Of a stretch of DNA of 64,000 bases, positions 51,437 through 59,167 are shown in pieces. The notes under the pieces are model-generated. The model saw only the letters and a program-made list of their open reading frames with translations. It had not been told where the DNA came from and made no database searches. The first letter of the stretch is position 1; every line of letters begins with the position of its first letter. The stretch covers positions 4,446,001-4,510,000 of the forward strand of contig NZ_CP133017.1 in the NCBI RefSeq assembly GCF_030866765.1, in the 5' to 3' direction. The stretch comes from Paenibacillus silvisoli (GTDB lineage Bacteria; Bacillota; Bacilli; Paenibacillales; Paenibacillaceae). The position numbers and the translations under genes were made by a program.

Positions 51437-53198
51437 GTTCGATATCGACGAAAGTCTGGAAACCCCGTTTAATATCAAGCACTTCCGGCGCGCGCTCGTC
51501 TATATTAGAAAGCAGCAGAAGCCGATGATCATCGCCTTCGTGCTCAGCGCCCTGTCTGCGGGCATCGCGCTTTCCGCGCCTCTCATCATGCAGCATGTCG
51601 TGGACGTGACGATTCCGGCAAAAGATTTTCAAGCGCTGCTCGGATGGTCGCTGCTTACGCTGGCTACGATCGTGATCAGCGTCATTTTGGCCACGATTCG
51701 ATCCCGGATGATGACCCGCGTGGGGCAGGACATTATTTTCGATATCCGCACGGACTTGTTCAAGCATCTGCAGGAGCTGCCGTTCCAATATTACGACGAC
51801 CGACCGCAAGGCAAAATTCTCATTCGCGTCGTCAACTACGTCAACTCCGTTTCCGATGTGCTGTCCAACGGGATCATCAACTTTATTCTTGAAATATTGA
51901 ACCTGCTGTTCATCGCGATCTTTATGTTTGCGGTCGACGTGAAGCTTTCGTTCGTCATTCTTGGCGGACTTCCTGTGTTCCTTGGCGTTATCCTGCTCAT
52001 CAAGACGAAGCAGCGCCGGGCATGGCAAGCCGTTTCCAACAAAAGCTCGAACCTGAACGCGTACACGCAGGAAAGCATCAGCGGCATTCGCGTCACGCAA
52101 ATTTTCAACCGCGAGCTGCATAATGAAGGCGTCTTTACCCGCTTGTCCACCAATTACCGCAATGCGTGGATGAGAACGATGTACTTGAACTTCCTGATCC
52201 CGTTCTCGGTCGATAATTTGGCGACGATCGTCACCACGATGATCTACTTCGTCGGCTTGCTGGCGCTTGGGCCGGAAGAAATCACCTTCGGCGTCATTCT
52301 CGCGATGAGCAGCTATGCCGCGCGCTTCTGGCAGCCGATCTTGAATATTTCGAACTTGTACAACAGCTTTATTAACGCCGTCGCTTACTTGGAGCGCATC
52401 TTCGAAACGCTGGACGAGCCGGTGACCGTCAACGATGCGCCAGGTGCGCGCGAGCTGCCTCCGATCCGCGGCCGAGTGACGTTCGAGAACGTCACCTTCG
52501 CTTACGATCCGGGCGTGAATATTTTGCAGAACCTGACCTTTGACGTGAAACCTGGCGAAAGCATTGCTTTGGTCGGCCCGACCGGCGCAGGCAAGACAAC
52601 GGTCGTGAACCTGATCTCCCGCTTCTATAACATTACGGGCGGTAAGCTTCTGATCGACGGACATGATCTGTCGGAAATTCAGCTCAAATCGCTTCGGAGC
52701 CAGATGGGGATCATGCTGCAGGACAGCTTCATCTTCTCCGGCACGATTATGGACAACATCCGATACGGCAGGCTCGACGCCACGGACGAAGAAGTCATCG
52801 CCGCGGCCAAAACGGTTTGCGCTCACGATTTCATCCGCGAATTCGAGAAGGGCTACATGACCGAGGTCAACGAGCGCGGCTCGAAGCTTTCGCAAGGCCA
52901 ACGGCAGCTCATCTCGTTCGCGCGTACGCTGCTGGCGAATCCGCGCATTCTCATTCTCGACGAGGCGACTTCGTCCATCGATGCGCAAACCGAGCGACTG
53001 CTCCAGAAGGGCTTGAACGAGCTGCTGAAAGGACGAACGTCGTTCATCATCGCGCACCGCTTGTCCACGGTGAAAAACTGCGACCGGATCATGTACGTGT
53101 CCGACAAAAACATTGCCGAAAGCGGCTCGCATGATGAGCTTCTCGCGAAGCGCGGCCGGTATTATAAGCTGTACTCCGCCCAGAAGATGGAGGCGTGA
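51423..53198 (+). CDS. ABC exporter half-transporter, subunit 2 (YfiC-like)
   Basis: A 591-residue half-transporter partner. Six helices are followed by a nucleotide-binding domain with Walker A VGPTGAGKTTVVNL, signature KLSQGQRQ (Gln in place of Gly) and canonical Walker B ILILDEATSSIDAQTE with H-loop IIAHRLSTVKNCDRI. In the heterodimer the degenerate Walker B of subunit 1 and this altered signature would form one inactive site, while the other site stays canonical. GGGAGG lies nine bases before the ATG. Confidence 0.92.
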   Translation: MARNRFDIDESLETPFNIKHFRRALVYIRKQQKPMIIAFVLSALSAGIALSAPLIMQHVVDVTIPAKDFQALLGWSLLTLATIVISVILATIRSRMMTRVGQDIIFDIRTDLFKHLQELPFQYYDDRPQGKILIRVVNYVNSVSDVLSNGIINFILEILNLLFIAIFMFAVDVKLSFVILGGLPVFLGVILLIKTKQRRAWQAVSNKSSNLNAYTQESISGIRVTQIFNRELHNEGVFTRLSTNYRNAWMRTMYLNFLIPFSVDNLATIVTTMIYFVGLLALGPEEITFGVILAMSSYAARFWQPILNISNLYNSFINAVAYLERIFETLDEPVTVNDAPGARELPPIRGRVTFENVTFAYDPGVNILQNLTFDVKPGESIALVGPTGAGKTTVVNLISRFYNITGGKLLIDGHDLSEIQLKSLRSQMGIMLQDSFIFSGTIMDNIRYGRLDATDEEVIAAAKTVCAHDFIREFEKGYMTEVNERGSKLSQGQRQLISFARTLLANPRILILDEATSSIDAQTERLLQKGLNELLKGRTSFIIAHRLSTVKNCDRIMYVSDKNIAESGSHDELLAKRGRYYKLYSAQKMEA

Positions 53199-53214
53199 GG
53201 CAGTAGTGACTTTC

Positions 53215-53247
53215 TCCCCGATCGGTTAATGATCGGGGGCTTTTTTT
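53215..53247 (+). terminator. Terminator of the ABC exporter operon
   Basis: CCCCGATC and GATCGGGG form the stem, followed by seven T. It ends at the stop codon of the convergent gene. Confidence 0.9.
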
Positions 53248-53770
53248 ATATGACATCTGGACTTTGCGTTGTGCCGAGATACTCGTATTGCAAAACTCTG
53301 CCCGAGCTCCCTGTTGTTATCGCCCGAAGCTTGCCCTCGTCTACGAGTCTGCGGCAATACTTGATGACCGTTTGTTTATGAAGCTCCAATTCTTTTGCAG
53401 CCTTTGAAGGTTGAATAACGCGATGATCTCTTATGGCCAGGCGCATGAATTGCCTTTCGATTTTCCGGTATTTGTGTTGCTCCGAGCTTGCCGCTAAATA
53501 AGGCGCTAATATGCTTCGGAGCATCGCTATAACAAAATGATGCTCTCCAACGATCCACATGAAATCTACGAAGTATGATCGCCCGCGCGAGTCTCTAACC
53601 TCATACTCCGGATGCAATCCAGTAAAATGTCCCATGAGAGACCACCAAATTTTATCCACGAACATTCGATTTCCGTATCCATGTCCTCTTCTAAGCGCAT
53701 CCCTTCGTTCGCCTTGGCGCTTCGCTATGTGTTTCTTAACCCACTTCTCGTGTTCGACTTCAAAGCTCAT
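53246..53770 (-). CDS. Nuclease-like/winged-helix protein, apparently internally deleted
   Basis: A 174-residue protein. The N-terminal part (HEKWVKKHIAKRQGERRDALRRGHGYGNRMFVDKIWWSLMGHFTGLHPEYEVRDSRGRSYFVDFMWIVG) resembles the start of Paenibacillus DUF559-like proteins of the very-short-patch-endonuclease type. The end (ERQFMRLAIRDHRVIQPSKAAKELELHKQTVIKYCRRLVDEGKLRAI) is a winged helix as found at the C-terminus of the same longer proteins. The middle strand with the metal-binding Glu and Asp (usually around EVDGYGPH) is missing after HHFVIAM, so it is likely catalytically dead or now only DNA-binding. The family comparison is from memory. Confidence 0.65.
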   Translation of the reverse strand: MSFEVEHEKWVKKHIAKRQGERRDALRRGHGYGNRMFVDKIWWSLMGHFTGLHPEYEVRDSRGRSYFVDFMWIVGEHHFVIAMLRSILAPYLAASSEQHKYRKIERQFMRLAIRDHRVIQPSKAAKELELHKQTVIKYCRRLVDEGKLRAITTGSSGRVLQYEYLGTTQSPDVI

Positions 53771-53795
53771 TTCTTATGCATATCTCCCAAGACGA

Positions 53796-53840
53796 TAAAA
53801 AGCCCCGATCTCCTTCCATGGTGGAAGGAATACCGGGGCG
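53796..53840 (-). terminator. Terminator 26 bases before the nuclease-like gene
   Basis: On the minus strand GCCCCGG...CCTTCC pairs with GGAAGG...CGGGGC, followed by TTTTT. It may end the transcript of the gene at 54092-54949, whose 3' UTR would then include array E, or act as an attenuator for the gene starting at 53770. Confidence 0.75.
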
Positions 53841-53879
53841 TGCTTCGCCACAATTATAATTTGTAATTATTGTAAGCTC

Positions 53880-54055
53880 GATATTTCACACAAGATGTTC
53901 GAATTTAGTGCCGTTTATTCGATATTTGAACGATTTTTCATACAAATATAGCGTTTGCGAGCTGCTGAACCGAGATATGGTATGATTTTTCATATATTCT
54001 GCCGATAACAGTCGTCTATACGAGCATCTGAGTATGATTTTTCGTACAAAACGGT
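53880..54055. repeat. Array E: four units at an exact 52-nt period
   Basis: GAT(A/T)TTTC boxes at 53880, 53932, 53984 and 54036 recur every 52 nt. They lie in the palindromic unit TATGATTTTTC(A/G)TACAAA, best seen in the second to fourth copies; the first is more diverged (GATATTTCACACAA). It is the same unit and period as array D (15457-15640). It lies between the terminator at 53796-53840 and the SUMF1-like gene stop. Confidence 0.82.
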
Positions 54056-54091
54056 ACCGCCAACGACTAACGAAAGCATACCACTTTTAAC

Positions 54092-54949
54092 TCACTCCCC
54101 GCGAACGACGCGAAAACCTTGATCAGGGCCAAAACCGTTGGCCTCGAACTTGCCTTGAAACGAAATTTCGTTGTTGCTGACGTCGCCGATCCAACCGCCG
54201 CCCTTTACGACCCGGTAAGAACCGCTGTTCCCTTCCGCGTCCACGTACCAGTCCCAGCACCATTCCCTCACATTGCCGGACATATCGTATAGTCCCAGCT
54301 CGTTGGCCTTCTTCGTGCCGATCGCTTTTGTACGATTATGATTACTTTCGATCGCCGGCCAGTTCCAGTTGCCTGATAACCGTTTATCTCCGGCGTTCAT
54401 CCAGTTCCATGCGACCTCGTCAGCCTTATTGCTTCCGCTGTACAAGTACCCCTTGCTCGCCTGACCACCGCCGGCCGCATACTCCCATTCCGCTGCTGTC
54501 GGCAGCCTGTAACCGTCGGCTCCTTCATTTATGGTTACGATCCATTTGAGATCATCATGCTCGCTCGTGTTATCCGGGTCTTTTGCAGCCGAGTCGATGG
54601 TGTAATACGGCTCGTAACCTTCCAGCTCGCTTCTTTTATTGCAGTACGCGACCGCATCGTACCAGCTGACCATTTCTACCGGCAGACTGTTGCTTTTCAG
54701 CTGAGACGGATTGCCGCCCATGACCTCGATCCACTCTCGCTGCGACACCTCATACCGGCCTATATAAAAGCTCGGGATCTTAATGTTTTTACCATAAAAC
54801 CAGGACTTCGCGTTCATAAACGTCCCGCCTTCAACGAGTACGAAGGGATCGGGCTTCTGCTGCGTCGTCGCCGCCTCCTCCGAATTCGAGCAAGCGCTGA
54901 CGCCAACAACCATGACCGCCATCAATAGAACGACAATTGACTTTTTCAT
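54092..54949 (-). CDS. Formylglycine-enzyme-like (SUMF1/FGE-sulfatase) lipoprotein
   Basis: A 285-residue lipoprotein with lipobox VGVSACSNS and a mature FGE-sulfatase/SUMF1 domain: FVLVEGGTFMNAKSW, IPSFYIGRYEVSQREWIEVMGGNPS, LPVEMVSWYDAVAYCNKRSELEGYEPYY, YRLPTAAEWEYAAGGG, GLYDMSGNVREWCWDWY, GFRVVRG. The Cys pair needed for formylglycine formation near the C-terminus is absent (Asn and other residues in RVVKGGGWIGDVSNNEISFQGKF), so it is probably not a sulfatase activator but a member used for another purpose. ATG at 54949 follows AAAGGAG. Downstream of the xylanase on the same strand. Confidence 0.88.
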   Translation of the reverse strand: MKKSIVVLLMAVMVVGVSACSNSEEAATTQQKPDPFVLVEGGTFMNAKSWFYGKNIKIPSFYIGRYEVSQREWIEVMGGNPSQLKSNSLPVEMVSWYDAVAYCNKRSELEGYEPYYTIDSAAKDPDNTSEHDDLKWIVTINEGADGYRLPTAAEWEYAAGGGQASKGYLYSGSNKADEVAWNWMNAGDKRLSGNWNWPAIESNHNRTKAIGTKKANELGLYDMSGNVREWCWDWYVDAEGNSGSYRVVKGGGWIGDVSNNEISFQGKFEANGFGPDQGFRVVRGE

Positions 54950-55023
54950 GGATTGATCTCCTTTGAACGAACGGATCGCTTGAAATAGAGAAGGCGACCG
55001 AACCTCGGCCGCCCATAGCACGA

Positions 55024-55662
55024 TTACCAAACCGTTACGTTAGAACTTCCGCTGCTTTGATAGCCCTCCGTCGCCAATACCTGATACGACCAGCTGCTGC
55101 CCAAATTCATGCCTTTGCTCTTCCATGCGTTAACGTGATTGCTGAATGTGATCGAAACATTGCTTCCGGTCGCGCGCTTCGCCTGCCTTACGCTCCAGAA
55201 CTGGGTGAACGTTGCCGTGCCGTCAATGGAAGGCGCATTCGTCCGCGTCGTCGTATAGATGTCGTACGTCCCGCCGTCGCTGGATACCGTCCCCTTGAAC
55301 GTACCGGTCGGTCTGTAGGTGCCCCATGAATCAACGACGTAATATTCGATGAGCGAGTTTCTTGTCCAGCCGTACAGCGTCAAATACGCATTGCCCGACG
55401 GCGACCAAACGCCGGCGTTATAGCTGATCACTCTGCTTGCGGAGCCGGTATTCCAGCCTTTGCCGACAACGAAATTGCCGGTATTGGACCAATTGACGCT
55501 ATAATTGCCGCCAGAGCCGTTCGTTGCATTGACCGTGCCGCCGCCATCGGTCCAATTTTGCCAATAGTCGGTCGCCGCCGCGCTCGAGGTTGCCGCAAAC
55601 ATGCCGATGCTCATGGAAGCCGCAAGTACCGCCGCAAAAATTTTCTTCGTCGTTTTCATCAT
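55024..55662 (-). CDS. xynA: Secreted GH11 endo-beta-1,4-xylanase
   Basis: A 212-residue secreted xylanase: signal peptide about 1-29 (cleavage near SSAAA), then the GH11 jelly roll. The two catalytic glutamates are Glu106 ([17 protein letters not shown]) and Glu199 ([17 protein letters not shown]), and the thumb appears as [23 protein letters not shown]. No carbohydrate-binding module is attached. AGGAGG precedes two adjacent ATGs; the second has the better spacing. The promoter carries a cre-like box. It may be co-transcribed with the SUMF1-like gene 74 bases downstream. Confidence 0.95.
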   Translation of the reverse strand: MMKTTKKIFAAVLAASMSIGMFAATSSAAATDYWQNWTDGGGTVNATNGSGGNYSVNWSNTGNFVVGKGWNTGSASRVISYNAGVWSPSGNAYLTLYGWTRNSLIEYYVVDSWGTYRPTGTFKGTVSSDGGTYDIYTTTRTNAPSIDGTATFTQFWSVRQAKRATGSNVSITFSNHVNAWKSKGMNLGSSWSYQVLATEGYQSSGSSNVTVW

Positions 55663-55752
55663 TTGTTCCTCCTAATAAATGTGGATTTGTCATTCGACTG
55701 CTTCTCGCGCTGCTTGATCGGCAACTGCCGCCCCTCACCTCCTTCCTAGAAA

Positions 55753-55781
55753 ATTATAGAATGTAAGCGTATACACAACAA
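55753..55781 (-). promoter_or_regulatory. Promoter of xynA
   Basis: TTGTTG and a perfect TATAAT are separated by 17 bases on the minus strand, about 90 bases before the start codon. Confidence 0.65.
55762..55775. promoter_or_regulatory. Candidate CcpA cre box inside the xynA promoter
   Basis: TGTAAGCGTATACA fits the cre pattern TGWAANCGNTNWCA with one mismatch. It fills most of the spacer between -35 and -10, where CcpA would block RNA polymerase. Confidence 0.6.
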
Positions 55782-55830
55782 CTTGGCAAATTAAAGATTA
55801 ACCCTCACATAATTAACATTTTTCGCAAAG

Positions 55831-55856
55831 AAAAAAACCACTACGGATGTAGTGGC
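55831..55856 (-). terminator. Terminator of the DoxX-like gene
   Basis: CCACTAC and GTAGTGG form a seven-base stem with a four-base loop, followed on the minus strand by seven T. Confidence 0.88.
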
Positions 55857-56225
55857 TTAGCCAAACGGATTGGCCAGATCTTCTATGAATAACAGCAGAA
55901 CCGCTACCGCTAGCACGACATTCAAGACGGCAGGGAAAACTTTACCGAATGGATGCTTAACTCTCAAATGCGAAAGAACAGCCACCAGCATCATTATGCC
56001 AATCCCGATGCCGGTCCACGATGCAACTCCCGGGTACCAGTAGCCGATGATAAGTCCGATACAAGCGACAACTTGCAAGATGCCTGTTACGACGCGGAAC
56101 CATTGCGGAAACTGAATCGAGTCGAACAACTCGACTTGATGCTTCGCTCCCGACAGCTTACTGAAGCCAAAAAACGCCATCGAGAACAGCAGCCAGCTTT
56201 GAATTACGATCGATAATATGAACAT
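55857..56225 (-). CDS. DoxX-family membrane protein
   Basis: A 122-residue membrane protein with four helices of the DoxX type (WLLFSMAFFGFSKLSGAKHQVELFDSIQFPQWFRVVTGILQVVACIGLIIGYW). Relatives in Bacillus, such as CatD or MhqP, are induced by quinone or thiol stress. ATG at 56225 is preceded by AGAGGG; an ATG 21 bases upstream has no ribosome site. A pair of palindromic sites covers the promoter, so it is under a dedicated repressor, possibly MarR- or HxlR-type, not encoded in this window. Confidence 0.83.
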   Translation of the reverse strand: MFILSIVIQSWLLFSMAFFGFSKLSGAKHQVELFDSIQFPQWFRVVTGILQVVACIGLIIGYWYPGVASWTGIGIGIMMLVAVLSHLRVKHPFGKVFPAVLNVVLAVAVLLLFIEDLANPFG

Positions 56226-56254
56226 ATTAACCCTCTTCCTTTGCATTATAATCA

Positions 56255-56271
56255 GACACCTTTCAGTGTCC
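56255..56271. promoter_or_regulatory. Operator 1 of the DoxX-like gene
   Basis: GACACCTTTCAGTGTCC contains the palindrome GACAC-n6-GTGTC. It lies just downstream of the -10 and covers the likely transcription start. Confidence 0.6.
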
Positions 56272-56283
56272 TTTCCCTTATTT

Positions 56284-56313
56284 ATAATATAACACCATTT
56301 GGTGTCCTGTAAA
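56284..56313 (-). promoter_or_regulatory. Promoter of the DoxX-like gene
   Basis: On the minus strand TTTACA and TATTAT are separated by 18 bases; the spacer is occupied by operator 2. Confidence 0.6.
56291..56307. promoter_or_regulatory. Operator 2 of the DoxX-like gene
   Basis: AACACCATTTGGTGTCC matches operator 1 at most positions (shared GGACAC-n5-GGTGT form on the minus strand) and fills the promoter spacer. The two centres are 36 bp apart. Confidence 0.62.
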
Positions 56314-56363
56314 GCCTTAATTATTTAGTTGAAACTGGAATTTATTGCGCCGCTAAATAAATA

Positions 56364-56386
56364 AAGCACCGGAAATTCCGGTGCTT
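56364..56386 (-). terminator. Terminator of the cyclase/ATPase gene
   Basis: AAGCACCGGAA pairs with TTCCGGTGCTT, with T-rich sequence after it on the minus strand, 17 bases past the stop. Confidence 0.75.
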
Positions 56387-56402
56387 CACATCTTAGATCG
56401 AA

Positions 56403-59045
56403 CTACTTATTCAAATAATCTTTCGCTTCCATGACCGCCTGCTCATACATAAGCTGTTCACCTGCTGCCCACTCCTGCGGCTTGGTAGACTGCAGCTCCT
56501 TCCATTTCCGATGAAATAACGGATTATTGAACAGACTGAAGTTCCTTCCTGTCTCTTTGTTTAAAGAAAGGTACGCCGCTCCGATTCGAGCCGCTTGTTC
56601 ATGCTGCCCTGAATAAGCCGAAAGTATAGAGACGCCGGCTAGTCCTTCAATGGTACATAGAACATCACCCAGATCGCTTGTTAATTGAATGGCTTCTTGT
56701 AAATGAGCCTTGGAATCATTCAATCGCCCTTCAAGCATCGCGATGATCGCAAGAACTCGTAATGCCCCCGCTTCGTCGTGATTGTTTTTGACACGGCGGC
56801 TTAAGTCAAGCGCATCCCGGGCTGTGCTTGACGCTCCGCTCAAATCCCCTGACCCTAGCAATCCGATGCTTCGCAGCCACAATCCTTGAGCGACATCCCA
56901 TTCTTCGCCAATGTCCTGAAATAGAGCAATCCCCTGATCGATATAGTCGATCGCTTCCTTTACCCGTCCGTCAAAATAAAGCGCCTGAGCCAATATGATC
57001 AAAGCATCCGCTTTCGTATAGTCGTCCCGCACGGAGGTTGCTAATTCCAGGCTTTCCAATGCGTACTTCATGCCGGAGCGCGTGTCAAAATAAGTAGACA
57101 AATGGAAGCAAGTAATCAGCGCTCTGGCTCGGATTAAACCGAACTGGCGTGAAGCAGGCAGTTCCAGCCATTGTACGATCCGTTGAAGCCCTTCGTTCGC
57201 GATTCCTCTGCGCAGCCAAAATGCTTGAAGCATATAGAGGAATGCTCCGGTTTTCTCCAGCATCTCGCTGCTCCCGGCCGACTGCAGAAGCCCCCAATCC
57301 AATGCTTTGCGCACATTGTCCAGTTCCTGAACCCATAAACGGAGCTGCGCTTCCTGCATGTGCGGGGAACGGAGGGCCGCCGCAAAATGTTCGTTTCTCT
57401 TCAAATAATAGTGGAAATGCTTATTCTGAACTTGTGCCTGCTCCCCGGATTGCGCCAGCTTCTCTGCTCCATACTGTCGAATCGTCTCCAGCAGGCGATA
57501 GCGTGAGATCCCCTCTTGCTCGGTGGCGGAGACCAATGATTTATCGATCAGCCCCGTCAAACAATCAAGCACTTCAAAGGAGTCAATACGGTCGTCGCTG
57601 CAAACATCCTCTGCTGTCTCCAGGTTAAAATGTCCTGCAAATACCGAAAGCCTTCCCAATAGCAGCCGCTCTTGTTCAACCAACAACTCGTAGCTCCAAT
57701 CCATCATGGCGCGAAGCGTTTGCTGCCGCGGCAGCTTCGAGCGATCGCCGCTTGTCAGCAAACGAAAACGATCATCTAACCGCTCTGCGATTTGCTCGGC
57801 CGACAGAGCTTTAATGCGGGCCGCGCCAATCTCGATCGCGAGCGGTATGCCATCCAGCCTCCGGCATATTTGCACGACAGCCTCAGCATTGGCAGGCGAT
57901 ATGGCAAAAGCGCGGTTGGCGTTCAGGGCACGCTCAACGAACAATTGGACGGACTCGAATGCCATCAATTGTTCGACGGTTAACTTGCTGTCCGCTTCCG
58001 GAAGCTCAAGCGATGAGATGCGCCATATCGTCTCTCCCGAAATGTTGAGCGGCTCTCTGCTGGTGGCCATGATGGAGAGAAGGGGACATTTTTCAAGCAG
58101 CTCGGCTGCAATCGACGCGCATACTTCCACCAAATGCTCGCAATTGTCCAGCAATAAGAGCAACTTCTTATCGCGTATTGCGGTAACGACGGACGCCATC
58201 ATCGTCTTGCCTGTTTGCTCTTTCACGCCTAATACTTCGGCAATCGTCGACATGATGAGCTGCTGATCAGCGATTGGCGCCAATTCGACCAGCCATACGC
58301 CGTTCGGGAATGCTTCCATGACGTCAGCCGCAGCTTGGAGCGACAAGCGGGATTTGCCTGAACCGCCAGGTCCAAGCAAAGACAGCAATCGAGTATCGTT
58401 CAGTAAATGTCTGACTTCCCGCAATTCTTTCTCTCTACCGATAAAACGGGTAGCCTGGCTGGGCAGATTATGACGGCGAACGCTTAGCGAGCTCAGCGGC
58501 GGAAAATCGCGTTTCAAGTCGGGATGCTCAAGCTGGAACACATGCTCTTGTCCTTCCAGATCCTTCAGGGTATGCAAACCTAAATCCCCGTAAGAAACGG
58601 CCAGAGGCAATGCGCCGGCTGCACTCTCCTTGGTTGCTCTAGACAAAACGATTTGCCCGCCATGCGCAATGGCCCTCAAGCGAGCGCAACGGTTCACGAC
58701 GGGACCGAAGTAGTCCCCATCGCGAAGCTCGGATTCGCCCGTATGTAAAGACATTCTAACCCGAACAGGCTCCGGCGTTGCCCATTCGGTTTGAATTAAT
58801 CGCAATTGAACTTCTATAGCAGCTTTTACGGCATCGGCGGCAGAAGCGAATACGACAAAGAAGCTATCGCCCTCACCGCGATGCTTAACCACGAGGCCGC
58901 CAGCATGTTCGAAACCATCTGATAGAATGGCATCGTGAACGTGCAGCGCGATCTTCATCTCCTCCGGAAACCGCTCCCACAATCTCGTACTTCGCTCGAT
59001 ATCCGTAAACAAAAACGTAACCGTTCCGCTAGGCATGGTACGCAA
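56403..59045 (-). CDS. Class III cyclase-like domain fused to STAND ATPase and TPR repeats
   Basis: An 880-residue cytoplasmic protein. A class III nucleotide cyclase domain covers about 5-180, with metal Asp15 (TFLFTDIERSTRLWE) and Asp60 (KHRGEGDSFFVVF) and the VNRCARLRAIAHGGQIVLS motif. An NB-ARC/STAND ATPase follows from about 205 (P-loop LLGPGGSGKSRLSL, LLLLLDNCEHL, ATSREPLNI, GIPLAIEIGAARIKAL), then a winged-helix-like region and C-terminal TPR-type repeats to the end. No LuxR or BTAD DNA-binding domain is seen, so the output may be the cyclase itself or partner binding. The TTG start lies nine bases after GGAGG. Confidence 0.88.
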   Translation of the reverse strand: MRTMPSGTVTFLFTDIERSTRLWERFPEEMKIALHVHDAILSDGFEHAGGLVVKHRGEGDSFFVVFASAADAVKAAIEVQLRLIQTEWATPEPVRVRMSLHTGESELRDGDYFGPVVNRCARLRAIAHGGQIVLSRATKESAAGALPLAVSYGDLGLHTLKDLEGQEHVFQLEHPDLKRDFPPLSSLSVRRHNLPSQATRFIGREKELREVRHLLNDTRLLSLLGPGGSGKSRLSLQAAADVMEAFPNGVWLVELAPIADQQLIMSTIAEVLGVKEQTGKTMMASVVTAIRDKKLLLLLDNCEHLVEVCASIAAELLEKCPLLSIMATSREPLNISGETIWRISSLELPEADSKLTVEQLMAFESVQLFVERALNANRAFAISPANAEAVVQICRRLDGIPLAIEIGAARIKALSAEQIAERLDDRFRLLTSGDRSKLPRQQTLRAMMDWSYELLVEQERLLLGRLSVFAGHFNLETAEDVCSDDRIDSFEVLDCLTGLIDKSLVSATEQEGISRYRLLETIRQYGAEKLAQSGEQAQVQNKHFHYYLKRNEHFAAALRSPHMQEAQLRLWVQELDNVRKALDWGLLQSAGSSEMLEKTGAFLYMLQAFWLRRGIANEGLQRIVQWLELPASRQFGLIRARALITCFHLSTYFDTRSGMKYALESLELATSVRDDYTKADALIILAQALYFDGRVKEAIDYIDQGIALFQDIGEEWDVAQGLWLRSIGLLGSGDLSGASSTARDALDLSRRVKNNHDEAGALRVLAIIAMLEGRLNDSKAHLQEAIQLTSDLGDVLCTIEGLAGVSILSAYSGQHEQAARIGAAYLSLNKETGRNFSLFNNPLFHRKWKELQSTKPQEWAAGEQLMYEQAVMEAKDYLNK

Positions 59046-59167
59046 CCCGAATGACCTCCATTTCGATCGATAATGCTAGTATAATCTATTTTTCCTACTC
59101 AGACCGCCCCGATTGGTGTAACATAGATTTGAAACCCCTTTCAATGACAGGTCTGGAGTGAAATCAC

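Noticed and set aside
51381-53132. A 583-codon open frame on the strand opposite the second ABC exporter gene
   Set aside because: It mirrors the codon structure of a clearly conserved gene on the plus strand, is rich in Arg, His and Gln, and shows no recognisable domain.
7921-54055. The phased intergenic repeats as CRISPR arrays
   Set aside because: Only three or four units per locus, units in both orientations in arrays A-C, degenerate rather than identical repeats, and no cas genes in the window.
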